Below, piece by piece: positions 44,155-58,100 of a stretch of 64,000 nucleotides of DNA. Source of the stretch: Wolfiporia cocos (taxonomy: Eukaryota > Basidiomycota > Agaricomycetes > Polyporales > Phaeolaceae); the NCBI GenBank assembly GCA_029448655.1, contig JACCLO010000004.1, positions 4,216,001 through 4,280,000 on the forward strand, in the 5' to 3' direction. Below the pieces are notes generated by a model, which was given only the letters and a program-made list of their open reading frames with translations, was not told the DNA's origin and searched no databases. The number at the start of each line of letters is the position of its first letter. Position 1 is the first letter of the stretch. The position numbers and the translations under genes were made by a program.

Positions 44155-46134
44155 TTCCTCATCCAGCGATGGCGGATTGCGTTACGCCGATTTCGGTCCT
44201 GGGATTTCGCATACTTCATGGAAGGGGCGGGGAAGGCTTTGGAGTCAAGTCTGCGGACACGTAATGTGCTTGTTACCCGAACGGCGGGGGTAGCATAATC
44301 AGTATCAGAAGCAATGGGAAACCTGTCCTGGTTCCTCTATCTAAGCAGCAGACACTGGTGAGTCGCTCGTAATGGCAGGTGAGTAGTCAAATAACACGGC
44401 GCTTCGACTTAGGAAGCAAATAAGGATATGTTGGCTGTGCTAACAAGAGGCTCTTTTGCCAGGAAGAAAGACCTTTTCGGCAGTATGCGGGGTTCACCGG
44501 CCAATGACAGATTAGTTTTTGCCACAAAGGACCCGCAAATAGGCGGCATAATTTTCTCTCTTCAATGGACACTCAAGGACAATGACAATAAAAATAACAA
44601 TAACGCCACCATCATATCACTGCGTCAAGAACATATCATGAGGTACGTACCAGAATTCGTTTTGGATCTGATTCCATTTCACGGCCCGGCCCATGATCTG
44701 TGGCGGACATGTCAGCTCTGCTCCGGCTCCATTCGCGGCATGGCTGTGGGAATTTGGGTTACTGTGATTGACTCGGTCATGATGCATGAAAGCCGGCGGC
44801 GGCGGAATAATGAGTATAACCTTACTTGGAGAAAAAGGTTCACAGTGGTATCGATAATTCGAAGCGTTTCAAGGGGCTCTGAAGGTCCCCCGAATATCAC
44901 AGAACCCAGTAGCTACGGGCGGAGGGCATATATTGCACCCATTGCTCCTAGACACGATACCGTAATGCCGACATCTGGTGGTCACTTAGTATCGGCGGTT
45001 CCTGCGCAACACAGGCTTGCACTCAGCGGAGGGATGACATTGCTCTGTTCGGTTGTAACGCGATGCTCTTGTATCCTGAACGTATGAAGGTCACGTCACT
45101 GGTTCGTATGCATCGCGCCAATAGGGCGTTTCGGCACATCCCGCCCAAACTACTGGATGGTATAAAGTTTTCTGCCCATGCGACATGGATTGGCTCAGGT
45201 AGCGCGACCTGGGAAATAGAAGCCGGGGACTAGTCATGGCTGTGTATCCGCTCCTATTGCTATGCTTGCCGCAAGTAACATTTGCTTTTCCCTGAGAAAT
45301 ATTTGGGCGAGTCAACGGAGTAGCTGTGATTATTCTGTAGAGTTCCGCACGGACTTGTGTCTGCCCCAAGCGCAGGTCATTGCCATCAGTTGAATGTGTT
45401 CTGGGAAGGGATCCTTGGAAAGCGTCGTTGTACTTGACCCAGCCCGGTAGCGCTCTGAGATACATCAAGGCGGATTACGATCTCGCTTCGATTCTGCCTT
45501 CTTTTCAGCGGCTGATCAGGTCAAAGGCTGGCCGAGACGTCTAACCGCCGGGGCAGTAATTGGGCCAACACTTGTCAGAATCAGATGTGATAGCACATGA
45601 TAGAATTTCATATGCATTTTACAGCAACAGTTCCGATCACTTCAGGCTTAGATGTCAGTTCGGCAATCTTTGTATGTAGGATCAAGCGAAATGAGGCACC
45701 TGCGAAGGCGAATGCACGAGCCTTACCTAAGGTGAAAGATTATTCATTCTTAACCGCTACTATGATGTCGTAAGGCTCGCCCTAGAGTTCCACATGAGAA
45801 GCTTAGGGTTTGACTGATGCTGGCCGGAAGTGGCAAGAGTGATGGCAGAGTCATTTGAATATCGAGATACCATGCAGTCAAGACAAGACCCTGCAAAGCT
45901 GCGTTAACACACGTTACACTGATAGTTACGACCTCCAACAAAGACCCAGGAAGTTGCGCTGATCATTCCTGAGTTAACAAACCGATGAGCATTTGCGATA
46001 TTGTGGCATGATCCTCACAGCAGCACATGAGGGCAGTTGTCGAAAGCGGAAAGAGCAATCCATTACATTCGAGAATAACGAAAGAACAACACCAGAATAC
46101 GAGGTCGATCAGTGACCAGTAACAACCATAGGCA
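44155..46134. other. 2-kb region without a confident gene
   Basis: The only long frame is 44428-45087 (plus, 219 codons), with no recognisable domain and no intron needed. The interval should also hold the promoter of the CxxC-motif gene at its left end and the mS38 3' UTR at its right end. The rest shows nothing. Confidence 0.35.
44428..45087 (+). CDS. Open frame of 219 codons, doubtful
   Basis: A single uninterrupted frame starting MLAVLTRGSFARKKD. It has no recognised motif or signal peptide. Composition is not strongly protein-like (late stretches such as SSYGRRAYIAPIAPRH). It could be a young or lineage-specific gene or a chance frame; the absence of introns is unlike most neighbours. 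Confidence 0.2.
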   Translation: MLAVLTRGSFARKKDLFGSMRGSPANDRLVFATKDPQIGGIIFSLQWTLKDNDNKNNNNATIISLRQEHIMRYVPEFVLDLIPFHGPAHDLWRTCQLCSGSIRGMAVGIWVTVIDSVMMHESRRRRNNEYNLTWRKRFTVVSIIRSVSRGSEGPPNITEPSSYGRRAYIAPIAPRHDTVMPTSGGHLVSAVPAQHRLALSGGMTLLCSVVTRCSCILNV

Positions 46135-46957
46135 TTACCGACCGATCTTGATCCGTAGGGCGCGTTGCAGCTGTGGCATTCGAATGTCAGCGACGATGCG
46201 CATGGTAGCCGCAAAATTATACCTTGCGACGCTTCTTGAGTCTACAGCCGCGGATCAATATAAGTCTCACAACAGCACTGGAATTCAGTACGCACTTGTG
46301 CTTCTTCATCTTCTTTCTTCGCTTCCTCTTCACGCTGTCCATGTACACCTCGAATTCGGTCTCAGCCGCTCGGACCTCTTCCGCCCGACTCTCTGTCACA
46401 TCCAGACCAAGCTTCTGCAGCGTGTCCTCCCACGCGATGGACGCGCCCAGTCGGTTGACCACCAATGCTCGCGCGAGCTGGCGGGCAGCATCGGCGTCCT
46501 CCTCCGGCGACGCCTCAGGCGGGTCCTCGAGGTTGTTCACGTTCGCCGTCTCCGCTGGAGGTGCTGGTGGCCATGTGAACATACCCGCGGCCGATTCAAA
46601 GATTGTGGATGCTGGTTGCGAGACATGGAGGAGTGGTCGGTGTAGGGAGAAGAACTGGTGCAGCCTGAGGTCGTGCGCGTTTATCGCAGGGTGCACAGGC
46701 ATGAAGGGTGTCAGAGAAGGCATCGTCGACGCTGTTGAAGAGCCCTCCGGTGTCGCCGCCGCGCTCGACGGCTGTGTCGACTGGTCTTTAGCCGAGGCAT
46801 CGCCAGGCGGACTGGCTGTGTCGACCTTGGTCGGCGCTGGCGCGACCTTGGGTGGTTTCGCAGAATTGAAGTAGCGACCTCCGCCAGGCTTTGAGAAAAC
46901 GGAGTAAGCTCTACGGGCTGCTGGCACCTGCCTGAGCAGGTGGCCCAGAAAAGCCAT
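46135..46957 (-). CDS. COX24: Mitochondrial small-subunit ribosomal protein mS38 (COX24/AURKAIP1)
   Basis: Small mitoribosomal protein with a conserved basic C-terminus. Exons 46957-46296, 46241-46223 (19 nt) and 46170-46135 give 238 residues. The N-terminus looks like a mitochondrial presequence (MAFLGHLLRQVPAARRAYSV). The middle is low-complexity. The diagnostic C-terminus is assembled across both introns: MDSVKRKRRKKMKKHKLKK joined to RRKLQRALRIKIGR. Without the 19-nt exon the family tail is lost, so that exon is well supported. Confidence 0.92.
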
Positions 46958-47225
46958 GAAGAGAGAGTGAGAGCGCCGACCGTCGAGGTTTGAGCGAAGC
47001 GACAGAAGAGTGAGTTTTTCACGTGCCTATTACAGTGGCGCCGACTCTCCGATGCAAGTCTCAGCTCACACGGATCTCGCAAAATAAGTTTGGAACCGGC
47101 TGGTCCAGTAATAGGATACTATGTAGCACATTGATAATACACGCCGTAAAGCCCAATACATGTAATCAAAGATTGTCCGCAAGCACACAACCAGCACGCG
47201 CTCGTCGATATGTGTACAGCAACGC

Positions 47226-48330
47226 TTAGGTGACGGTCACGATCTGTCCTTTGCCATCCTTTAGGATGACCAACTCACAGTCGATCTTCTCACCAGTGTC
47301 CATGCAGACCACGTCCGTCGGATCTACCGGATCCAGCTTGATTTGGCGGTACTCCATGAATGAACGGCCGAGGACAACGTCGAAGTGGGATTCTTCGGAC
47401 AGGTACACGCTGTGCGTCGTCTTCGTGCGGCCCACAGTGACAGGCCATTTGCCGATGCTGTGATATGCAAGCTCCGGTTAGATAGCAACGAAGGACAGGA
47501 GCACGAGACGCACTTCACCAAACCGCCGTACCCGTAGTGCCCGGGTGCGGCGTCCGCCGGTATGAACCCGTGCGCGATAGCGAACTTGCGTGAGATGTAC
47601 ACATGTCGATATCCACTCTTCAATAGCATGCGCACTGTCGACACCGATCACGATATCAGCATATGGGCTCGTGCCGAAAAGTAGCGGTTGACAAACCGTT
47701 CTTCACCGGACCTATACCGCCAAGGATGGTACGCACACCATTCTCGCTATGGAATTTCTCAAACTCCTGCTTGTACTTTGGTACATCATCCGGCGGCTTC
47801 GTCTCGCTGGATGCCTTTCGTCCCTTCTTGCCGGTCTTCGTAGAACTCGCACTGGAGCGTGGCCGAGATGGCGAAGCAGCAGGCTTGGGCCGAAACATGT
47901 AGAATGAGATGTTCTGGTATGCTGGTGGTGCAGGCAGAGGTTCCTCGGGGTCACGAACATGTAGCACCGGCCACTGATCGCTCCCAGGAGTGGTAGACTT
48001 CTGTCGCCATATAAAAATGGTGAAGTCAGAGTCTAAGCGACGTTGAGCTTAACATACAAGGTAACATGCGTTGGCGCATACCGTCGTCCAGATTCCATAT
48101 ACTACCGTTCCATGAATATTTCACCCAGCCTCGCTGAACGCGTTGGCTGCTGAACTCGGCAAATGTCTTGCTGCTGAGCTTGTCAAACAATGTGTCCAGC
48201 GTGTCATCGTCTAAAGCAGCTGGATTAGAGGCATCAAGCGTAACATAATTATTAGTGACCGACTGGAGTAGACTATGGCAAAGGACGATATAGGTGTGTG
48301 GACATCGAGAACAGGAAGTGGGCCGTCCAT
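47226..48330 (-). CDS. Conserved fungal protein with a retropepsin-like fold, catalytic Asp replaced
   Basis: Rebuilt from several exons. The start MDGPLPVLD (48330) joins SVTNNYVTLDASNPAALDDD, an N-terminal part that reads like a PB1/ubiquitin-like fold (WNLDDDSDFTIFIWRQ). A low-complexity linker follows. The C-terminal ~110 residues resemble a retropepsin: LLKSGYRHVYISRKFAIAHG sits where proteases have a DSG/DTG loop, then IGKWPVTVG and EESHFDVVLGRSFMEYRQ, ending GKGQIVTVT. The usual Asp is Lys here (KSG), so proteolysis is unlikely. The 5' intron (GTCCAC donor) is the least certain. Function unknown. Confidence 0.65.
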
Positions 48331-48636
48331 CGATATACCAATTAGAATGTGAGCGGGTGTGAGAAGTAGCATCGGTAAGCAGCTACCTTTGAGATATCCT
48401 CCGGCTTGTATCTAACACTGCCTGGACGAGTTCGCGATGGTCGTGATCAAGGCCTGCGGCGGAGACTGCGCGTCGTCTCCGCACATGCGACCGATCACGT
48501 GAAGCGCGTACATCTCGATCGAGCGTTTTTAAAGTTTCTTGCACCTTGCACCGTACAACCGCTCGCCAGAGCCCTTCGTACCGCCACTCCGACCAAGGAT
48601 CATCAGAGACGTGAGGTCGTAACACCAGAAAACATC
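48331..48636. promoter_or_regulatory. Divergent promoter of the retropepsin-like gene and SNU13
   Basis: 306 bp separate the two start codons (48330 minus, 48637 plus). Short frames here have no family sequence. Read as a shared promoter; no particular motif identified. Confidence 0.35.
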
Positions 48637-49176
48637 ATGACGGACGCTGCAACACGCGCAAAGGCTTGGCCTCTCGCTGGTCCCGAGCTCAACAACCAGG
48701 TATACCTTCTCTCGAATTATCTGTCGCGTCTGACATGAGCGTTGGCTTAGATCTTGGATCTTGTTGAGAGAGCTTCGCAGTTCAAGCAGCTGAAGAAGGG
48801 TGCCAACGAGGGTGCGTTCTCTACATCCATAATCAATACATATTCTTTCTGACAGTTGTCCAGCCACGAAGACCCTGAACCGTGGAATTGCGGAGATCAT
48901 CATCTTGACCGCCGACACTGAGCCTCTCGAAATTTTGCTTCATCTCCCTCTGCTATGTGAGGAGAAGGTCTGCGAAGATCTCTCTGTGTAACTTCTTTGG
49001 CTGATATTTGCGCACAGAACGTCCAGTACGTCTTTGTCGCGTCCAAAGCTGCGCTGGGTCGGGCATGCGGTGTGTCGAGGCCCGTGATTGCTGCGAGCGT
49101 TACCACCAACGAGAACAAGGAACTTTCGAGCCAGATTCAAACCATCAAACGGGCCATCGACAAGCTGATGGTGTAG
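48637..49176 (+). CDS. SNU13: SNU13 (15.5K/NHP2L1), L7Ae-family snoRNP and U4 snRNP protein
   Basis: Kink-turn RNA-binding protein of box C/D snoRNPs and U4/U6.U5 tri-snRNP. Exons 48637-48699, 48751-48811, 48864-48967, 49018-49176 give 128 residues, the usual family length. Seen: [80 protein letters not shown] and the C-terminal [13 protein letters not shown]. Confidence 0.97.
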
Positions 49177-49454
49177 AGGCCATATCATTCTTGTATCCAT
49201 ATATCGCTATCGGTATATTGCCGTATGACGAACAGCGCAGGAGCGTGAGCTACTCGGACACGCACTTCATAACTGAAAAGCGAATGATCAATCTGCTGAT
49301 GTCAGCACGCATTTACAACGGAATTGCGAGTGTTGGCGTCGAGCACTCAACACCTCAACACCTACTTGCACACTAGATAACCTAATGAAATACATAAATG
49401 GATCAAAGAAATGTATGGGGGCCAGATAACACGGGTAGGACCGAGGTATGGACT

Positions 49455-50306
49455 TCACTTCGGTAAATTCTCGCGTGCTTGTTGTCGCACTCTGCGCCTG
49501 CGAACTGGCATTAGGAATGCATACAGATCGAAGCTATGTCCACGTACTCATACGCAGCCTTGTCGTTCCTGTTGTAGCGTATCGGTAATCAGTCACGAAG
49601 AGGAAGGACAGGCAGAATGCTCACTTGAACATGGTATACGCGTCGCTTTGAGCTGGATCGTTTACGTTTGGGTCGTTGAGAAGTTCTTGAATCCCGAGTA
49701 GAACCTGCACCCAGCTTAGAGTCATTCGGCGGAGATACCTCGATGAACGTACTTGTTTAATGGTAATTGCAGGCTTCCACGACTTCTCCTCATCAAGAAT
49801 AGAAAGACAGACAGTTCCAGAAGGGTATACATTGGGATGGAACAATGGCGGCGTGAACTTGCCTGTGGCATTTGAGTGTCTGTGCGAACTGTCAGAATCA
49901 TGAGAGCGTACATTTCGGTGGCTTTGATGGGTAGTCTGTAGCAACAATCAGAGTCGACACGTCACAGTGAGAGTAGAAGATCGCTCTACCTTCAGGGAAG
50001 ATCATCATGAGCTTGTAAACACCGCCTTCCCATGGCGTCTGTCTCCCGCATGTTCGAATTCCAGTTCAAACACTATAGTCGCCAATCGTGGTGCGACGTA
50101 CCCCAGCCTTTCCAGGAATCCCAACCTCCCACTCCAAAAGATTTAAAGAGCCATCGGAAGCCTTCACTGGCTTTGCATAGAACCCCTGCAAATCGTTCGC
50201 GATCACGGAAGGGATCTTTCGGGGGAAAGATTCGACACACAAAAGGATGGTCCTTTCTCCATTGTTTGCGTTCCTCAGATAGACGAGCCCTGCAGATACC
50301 AGACAT
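49455..50306 (-). CDS. UBC9: SUMO-conjugating enzyme UBC9
   Basis: E2 enzyme for SUMO. The start [20 protein letters not shown] at 50306 is the canonical UBC9 N-terminus. Internal exons carry [15 protein letters not shown] followed by [16 protein letters not shown], in which the Cys is the catalytic residue, then [20 protein letters not shown]. The C-terminus is spread over two small exons joined as [23 protein letters not shown], stop at 49455-49457. It is interrupted by several introns of about 50 nt. Confidence 0.95.
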
Positions 50307-51060
50307 TTTCACAAACCGATGCAAAGTTCAGTGGTGCAAGCACGAAGTATTGGACAAGCCGGGATGGCCGCAGTTTAAGGATTGTGGCTGCGGGCATGAG
50401 CGCTTGAGCGCGGATCTGCGACTGCTTAGTCAGCGACGCGTCTTTGCACAACTTCGGCCATCGCACACGGAAGCTATCCGCGCGTTTACGAGGAGAAAGA
50501 AGTGGGAGCCATGAGGCGACGATTGCTATCTCGTGTGTTTCCAGCTTCCTACATTGCTGTAACGTAACGCGTTGAGCCACTGTGGAATGATTATCCGAGT
50601 TGCTGTTACAATATTCATGGATTGCTGTGATTTCCTCGTTTAGCTCACCCAACGTGGAAGCATTGGGCACGTTTGAGGAGTTGTTGTGTTGGTTGAATAA
50701 TGCAGGATTTCGCGAAGATCTGCGGGAGTCCGAGTTCTTATCTGCCGAGGCGGTGCAAGCCACAACTCTGGGAAATGGCTCGCGACCAAAGCTTATTCCG
50801 GCTCGTTCCCCGCGCGAACTGCCCTGTAGAGCGCCTTCCTCCCATCCAACCAAGGGGAAATCCTCGGTTTTGAGATGTAGGTGCCTATCGAACGTAATCC
50901 GTTCTTCTATGAATTGCTAGCGTGAGCATCGCGGTGCTTTGAAGAACGGAGCAAGATGTACGTGCTCGTGCCGGTCATATACTTCTAACGAGCTGCAGTC
51001 TCCACGCAACATCTCTTTTCCGTACTCATGGGACTCCTATTCGTGCAGAAATCTCTCGAC
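50307..51060. other. Divergent gap between UBC9 and the methyltransferase
   Basis: 754 bp. A 192-codon minus frame (50853-50275) overlaps the UBC9 start, and a plus frame occupies 50600-50920. Neither has recognisable sequence. The region probably holds both promoters. Confidence 0.35.
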
Positions 51061-52678
51061 ATGGATCAGACACCTGAGAGCTACGACAGCTCAACTGCGT
51101 CGACGGTCGACACGCGGGAAGGCAGCCCTGCTCCCTCACTATACTCGTTTTCTTCATCAGTAGATGAACGCTACATAGTATGTATAAGTGTTGTAGAGTA
51201 GTTTTCTCCTGACATTGCTGCATATAGCTCCGTGAAGTCTATGGGCGTACTATGAACAGTCAAAATGAGGTGTGAATCCCCTAATTTCTCAAAACATGGC
51301 ATTGAGCGCGCCACTGGGGCATCAGACATACTTTCTTCCTGCAGTAAGATCGACCGCATCGCACAACTTTTCCTAATCTGATGAAACGCTCAGGACAATG
51401 AAGAGCATCGCCGATTGGACCTGCAACACCATCAGTACAAGCTAGCCCTTGGTGGAAGATTATATCCGGCAGCTGATCTTGTGTGGCGGGCGCTTTGCCC
51501 ACGCACAGACCGTCGGCCAGCCATATTTGACGTCGGTACCGGTAGTGGAAGCTGGCGAGTCTTCATTCCGCCACTGAGTCCCTATTGATCCTAGAATTCA
51601 TGTAGGGCTCTAGACATGGCTAGAGAGTTTCCTCACTGTGATGTCGTCGGCGTTGACCTAGTTCCTCCACGAATCGATGGGTAAGATTTCTCCGCAGGTC
51701 AATCGTCGTTCAGCTGAGTTTTCAGATCTGTTAGAGTGCTGCCCAGCAACTGCCGGTCAGTACCCATCTCACTCTGCTCGTTACCAGAACTTTGAAAGAG
51801 TCATTTATCAAGCAGGTTTGAAATTGACGATGTAAGCTGCAGTAGCTTTGAAAAAGTCGAGACTATGCTGCCCTCATACGCTCTCCGTAGGCAAATCTAG
51901 GCTTTCCACATTACGAGAATACCTTCGACGTAGTGCATGCCAGAGCTATTGACGCGGGGGTCCGATTGTCAATGTCTGTCCCACGCATATTCAGGTGCTA
52001 ATTGACAGCAACAGATACGCGATTTTCCCGCCTTTCTGCGCGAGCTGTCTGGGACACTTCGACCAGGAGGAGTCCTTCTATTGGCTGACGGCGAACAGCA
52101 ACTGTACGATGAGGATCAAAGACCGATGCCTCTTAGCGATCATGGCGAACCAGGATTCTCATGGTGTCACCGAGTCTTCTTTGCCTCTTACAACGCAATG
52201 AAGACCAGAGGCGGGAGCATTGACTCCCCTTCCATGAGCCCTACCTGGTTGCGGGCAATTGATTCCCTGACAGATGTCGGGTGGCACAAAATATTCATTC
52301 CCATGGGCCCTTGGCATTACGGTATGGTGTCATTATCACTATCGTCCGATCACCCGGAGCTGAGTTCTCCATAGCCGACGAAAGAGAAAGAGTTCTATCT
52401 GAACTCTGCCGTGAAAATTGCCTGCGTTACATTTCTGGGCTCACTCCTTTGTTACTGAGGTCAGTTCTTTACCTCATGCCCTGCCAAGTCAGTCATTCAA
52501 CTTCGACCCGACGGATCATAGTGAGGGTTACCTTCCAGAGGCGGTAGATCATATGTGTCGTGAGGCTGCCACTGAATTGCGCGAACTTCGCACACATCTA
52601 TATACACGTTGGAGCTTCGCATGGGCGGTGAGGAAGCCAACGCCCAAAGTACCTTCCAGCACCAGCTCCGCAGGCTAG
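51061..52678 (+). CDS. SAM-dependent methyltransferase (class I fold)
   Basis: Exons begin 51061-51177, 51228-51269, 51326-51343 (18 nt) and 51394 onward. Joined, the N-terminus reads ...DERYI-LREVYGRTMNSQNE-TYFLPA-DNEEHRRLDLQH, a common preamble in this fungal methyltransferase family. Motif I is FDVGTGSGSW; the post-I acidic loop is CDVVGVDLVPP; then come ENTFDVVHARAI, FLRELSGTLRPGGVLLLADG and a C-terminal helical part ending VPSSTSSAG. No signal peptide. Such proteins resemble LaeA-type and secondary-metabolite methyltransferases, but the substrate cannot be assigned. Confidence 0.87.
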
Positions 52679-53609
52679 TGCGATCTACGGGAACGTAGCT
52701 GCCGCACTGTTTGTCATTGACTGGTCTCGTGGAACGGCAAGTAGGTGAGTACCGGGGTTGTATAAGCTTCTATCCCTTCATGATATGATACATTTCCCAG
52801 ACGGCTTCTTGTACCTATCGAGGCGATCCCTATCACGGCATTGCGGCACATGCAAAAAAGAAGCTAGCGTATCTATCGGTTGATCTCGTCCTGTATCAGT
52901 ATAATATGCGCCTTACTGTAGAGGCAAGTCCCACTAGGCTCGGCACGGTGTTCCCTGGAGTATTTAAAACTAGAAGCTGTCGTAGTTATGTTACTACGGC
53001 TATGGTTCCCCTTCCTACGTCTACATAACTATCGCTCTCGTACAGGTTACATACCTTCCGTTATATTTCCACCCTTCGATATATAGCTGCAGTGCAGTCA
53101 TGGGACTCGATCCTGCTTTTATGTAAACGCACAGGCGCTGGTAGCGGATCCAGATCCGATCGCCATTATGGTTCATGTGCGCGTGTAGAGAGAGAAACAT
53201 TTATTACGCGCGGGCAGTAGGACGTAGCTACATGCGCGCGGGATCTAGACCAGGTGAAGTGAGGTGTGGGTAGAGGAAAGTAAGTGGTATGTAGGTATGA
53301 GGGTGAAGTACCGTGTATGCGTGGTCGGTGTGGCATTACAAGGTGACGTGAACATCTACGTCGTCAATAGTAGGACTTACCAAGGGTCGACATAACGGGG
53401 GTGTTGACTAGGGAATTCTTGAATGCGGTTGAGCATGAGCAAGGAATTTCGCGAGCGCAAGGAGACTTTTGTTGGTGTTGAAGGTAATGGCAAGGTTAAA
53501 GAACTAGGGGGGTGCGCCGGAGATAAGAACGAGCGAGTTCACGTGCCCGTGTAGTGCGACGCGTCTGGCCGCGTCATCTCGCCCACCGCGCACGACCTCT
53601 TCTCAAACC
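52679..53609. other. Gap before PRE2, nothing coding seen
   Basis: 931 bp with no frame of recognisable sequence. It presumably contains the methyltransferase 3' UTR and the PRE2 promoter. Confidence 0.4.
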
Positions 53610-54858
<1,249 letters not shown>

Positions 54859-55173
54859 ACTTCTTGTACTATATCTAGTATTTAGCACTTTGGGCCATCC
54901 ATTCTCAACGAGTTACTGTAATGTACAATCAACCGGAGCAGCAGTCGCGCACTAGCCATCAAAAAGCAAGCAAACTGAACCTCCAGTGAGACCAAGTTAT
55001 GAAGCAAGCTTGGTCCGCGATGTCGTCACCTCGGAGGTATAATAGTTGAACCGCCAAAGTGATCATCATGCATGGGAGCCACAATCTCTCGCAACTCGCT
55101 TGCGCTTTGTTGCCCTGCTACTTTCCCACCACCACCATCTCCCCGCCTGCGCAGATGCTAAGCTGTCCGCAGA
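54859..55173. other. Gap between PRE2 and the Sac phosphatase
   Basis: 315 bp between tandem plus-strand genes; no supported gene. Confidence 0.4.
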
Positions 55174-58100
55174 ATGAAGCGTCTCCTCTCTTTCAAACAA
55201 GTGGCTTCAGCTGCGAAGGCTGTCAATGTTCCGGCAGCTCCTGTGAATCCAACTAGTACTGTGGTAACGCACACGACCAGCCTGCAACCGAAATATGTTC
55301 TGCCCCCACTGCCTCATCCGTGCCCCCATGAGCATATCGCGATAATAGCGACTTCGCAAGGACTCCTGCTCAGGCCACATTTCCGAAGCGAGAATCATGC
55401 TGAGTCTTACGTACGGGTGACATGGGGCAAAACAGGAAGCGTCGAGGAGTTGCCGTATAGCGCGGAGCTGGACTCCATAGACTGGTCGGAAAGCGTCGTC
55501 GTGTACGGAATCGTCGGGGTCTTGAACCTATTTTCCGGTAATCCATATATCTGTCCCGTAAGCTGCGATGGCTGAATGTATACTCCGATAGCATCGTATT
55601 TGCTGGTTGTATCATCGAGATCAGAGGTAGGGCACCGTGAGTTCTTACTCGAAATCAGCTAGAAGGTGTGTGCTCACAATGAACTAGTGTTTGAACCGAG
55701 ACATGCTGTCTACGGCGTGAAAGGTGTAACGGCAATACCGCTAACAGAAGATCGTGCCCGTTCCGCTCTGGCTGTACTAGTGCGTCGTAACAGCATTGAC
55801 TCTCGGCTGTCATCGCAACCTCTCTCTCGGCCGGACACACCCTCCTTAACTGAGGATGAGGAAGCGGAACAAGCTGCACCTGCTGAGTCAAATGCTGCGG
55901 AAGGTCCAGCCTCGCCTCATGTCAAGTTTGCAGAGGAGACACAAGTGAAGATGATGACGCCGCAAACCGCGCATGGATTTGAGAATCAAGAGGAAGGTAG
56001 TCCACCTTCGCCTTCGTCCTCCGTGACGTCTACGCCTTCTTCGGAGTATTCGCTTAATACCGACGTTGTCAAAACGTTGACAGCGCGCCTATCCTTCTGG
56101 AGTATACTGGCGAAGCGGCCGGCTACTTCGTCGAATGAAGCTGTGCCAAGACCCTCGGAGGACTCCCAATCATCAGCGGCTGCATCGCAAAGCCGGGTTT
56201 CACTTGATACAACGTCATCTAATGCAAAGGAGCAGCCCGAACAATCAATCGAGTCATTACTCTCCAAGACTGCTTCTTCACCGCCAACTACCGACGAGAA
56301 ACACTCCGAACTGGAGGACAAGGTGTTGCGAGAGTGTATCAGGGAGTTCACGAGAGGGGGCATGTACTTCGCATATGCTTTCGGTACGCTCAATACATTC
56401 ATTTTGCCCAAGTGCCAGACTTCAGCTGGTGACTATTGCAGACATCACACGTTCATTGCAACACAAACACGAGTTGATCGCCAAGGCCAAAGTACAGAAT
56501 GCATTGCTAGCTGACCTCAACGCACCCAATAGGGACACGCAGCTGAGTCCGATCGGTGACAAGGTTGACGTGCTTGCAGAGCCTGCCCCAACGCTGCCCC
56601 TCTGGCGACGAGTGGATCGCCAGTACTGGTGGAATGAGTGGCTGTCTAGGCCCTTCATCGACGCAGGGGTACTTAATCAATCTGCAACAATCGAGAACGG
56701 TCTGACCCATTCTGCAGTTGCATTCTTACGTACTGCCAATCATGCAAGGATTCTACCAAGTAGCTCAGTTCAATGTACCCCGGGAACCGGTGGCGTCAGA
56801 ACAAGGCGATCATGCTGTAGTCGACTATATCCTGGTCTCTCGACGTTCACGAAATCGGGCAGGCCTTCGTTATCAGCGGCGTGGCGTCGATGAGGATGCG
56901 AATGTAGCCAACTTTGTAGAAACTGAGACGATCATGCGCGTAGAGGTATGCAAGAAGTTGATATAATCTGCATATCGTCCTCAATGTCACTCAACAGCGA
57001 GAGGGCTTCTCGAACGTATTCAGTCACGTTCAAATCCGCGGTTCAAGTAGGTAACCACTCTAACTCGCTATCGACCTCCCTGACTCTCGTTATCAGTACC
57101 CTTGTACTGGAAGCAGGAAGGGTACAGTTTGAAGCCTTCACCTCAGCTAGCTTCGGATAGAACACATGAGCAAAATTTAGACGCGATCAGAAGGCATTTC
57201 AAGAAGACCATTCCCTGCTATGGGCCGCATGTGAGCAATATCGCCCAATGTTCATAAACCTGCTGTATCGTCTTATGATTCATTGCGTAGACAATCGTGA
57301 ATCTGGCAGAGCAGCATGGGAAGGAAGCACAAATAACTGATGCTTACCGCGATTATGTCAGTGAGCTCAACGATGAAAACATCCGGTATGGGGCGATATC
57401 ACTACGTGAAACCCTGAAATACTAAATTGCACAGGTACCTTGCGTATGACTTTCATACGGAGACGAAGGGGATGAAGTAAGTGAGACTTGAGTCATTGTT
57501 CTGGCAACGGCTGAGCTCGTTACAGATACGAAAACATTTCGAAGCTCATCAGCCAGGTGGAGCGCACATTTGAGAACCAGGGGTATGTCACTGCATCACA
57601 TCTATGTCTTTTGAAATATGAATATACGTGTGCCAGATATTTTTGGATCTCTCATGAGACTATCATGTCCCAACAGAAAGGGGTTTTCCGTGTTAACTGT
57701 ATTGATTGTCTCGATCGCACCAACGTGGTCGAGGTGAGGACTTTTTAGCCCCGCCTCGCATTCCCCTGACACATATTCCCTCATAGTCGGCATTCGCACG
57801 GCATGTTTTGGATAGACAACTCGGCGCAGTTGCACTACTTGACCCCGCTGAGGATAAGCAGCGGACTGAGGCTGACGTCGTTTTCAATGACGGTGCGTAC
57901 TTTTAATATAGACGATCAGCGATACCTGAGAGCAGCAAGCAGTATGGGCAAACAACGGAGATGCCATTAGTCGAGAATAGTAAGTTCAGATGTGTTGATA
58001 TCTGAAAACGAGCATTGACGGCTGCCAGTGCTGGAACTTCGGCGTTGAAGGTACGCTGCTGGAAGCAAGGTGGCATAAGTAGCTCAAGACAGCTCACTTC

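Noticed and set aside
43649..44293. 214-codon plus-strand frame
   Set aside because: Antisense to the Ser/Pro-rich exon with CxxC motifs on the minus strand.
50275..50853. 192-codon minus-strand frame upstream of UBC9
   Set aside because: It overlaps the UBC9 first exon in another frame and has no recognisable sequence.
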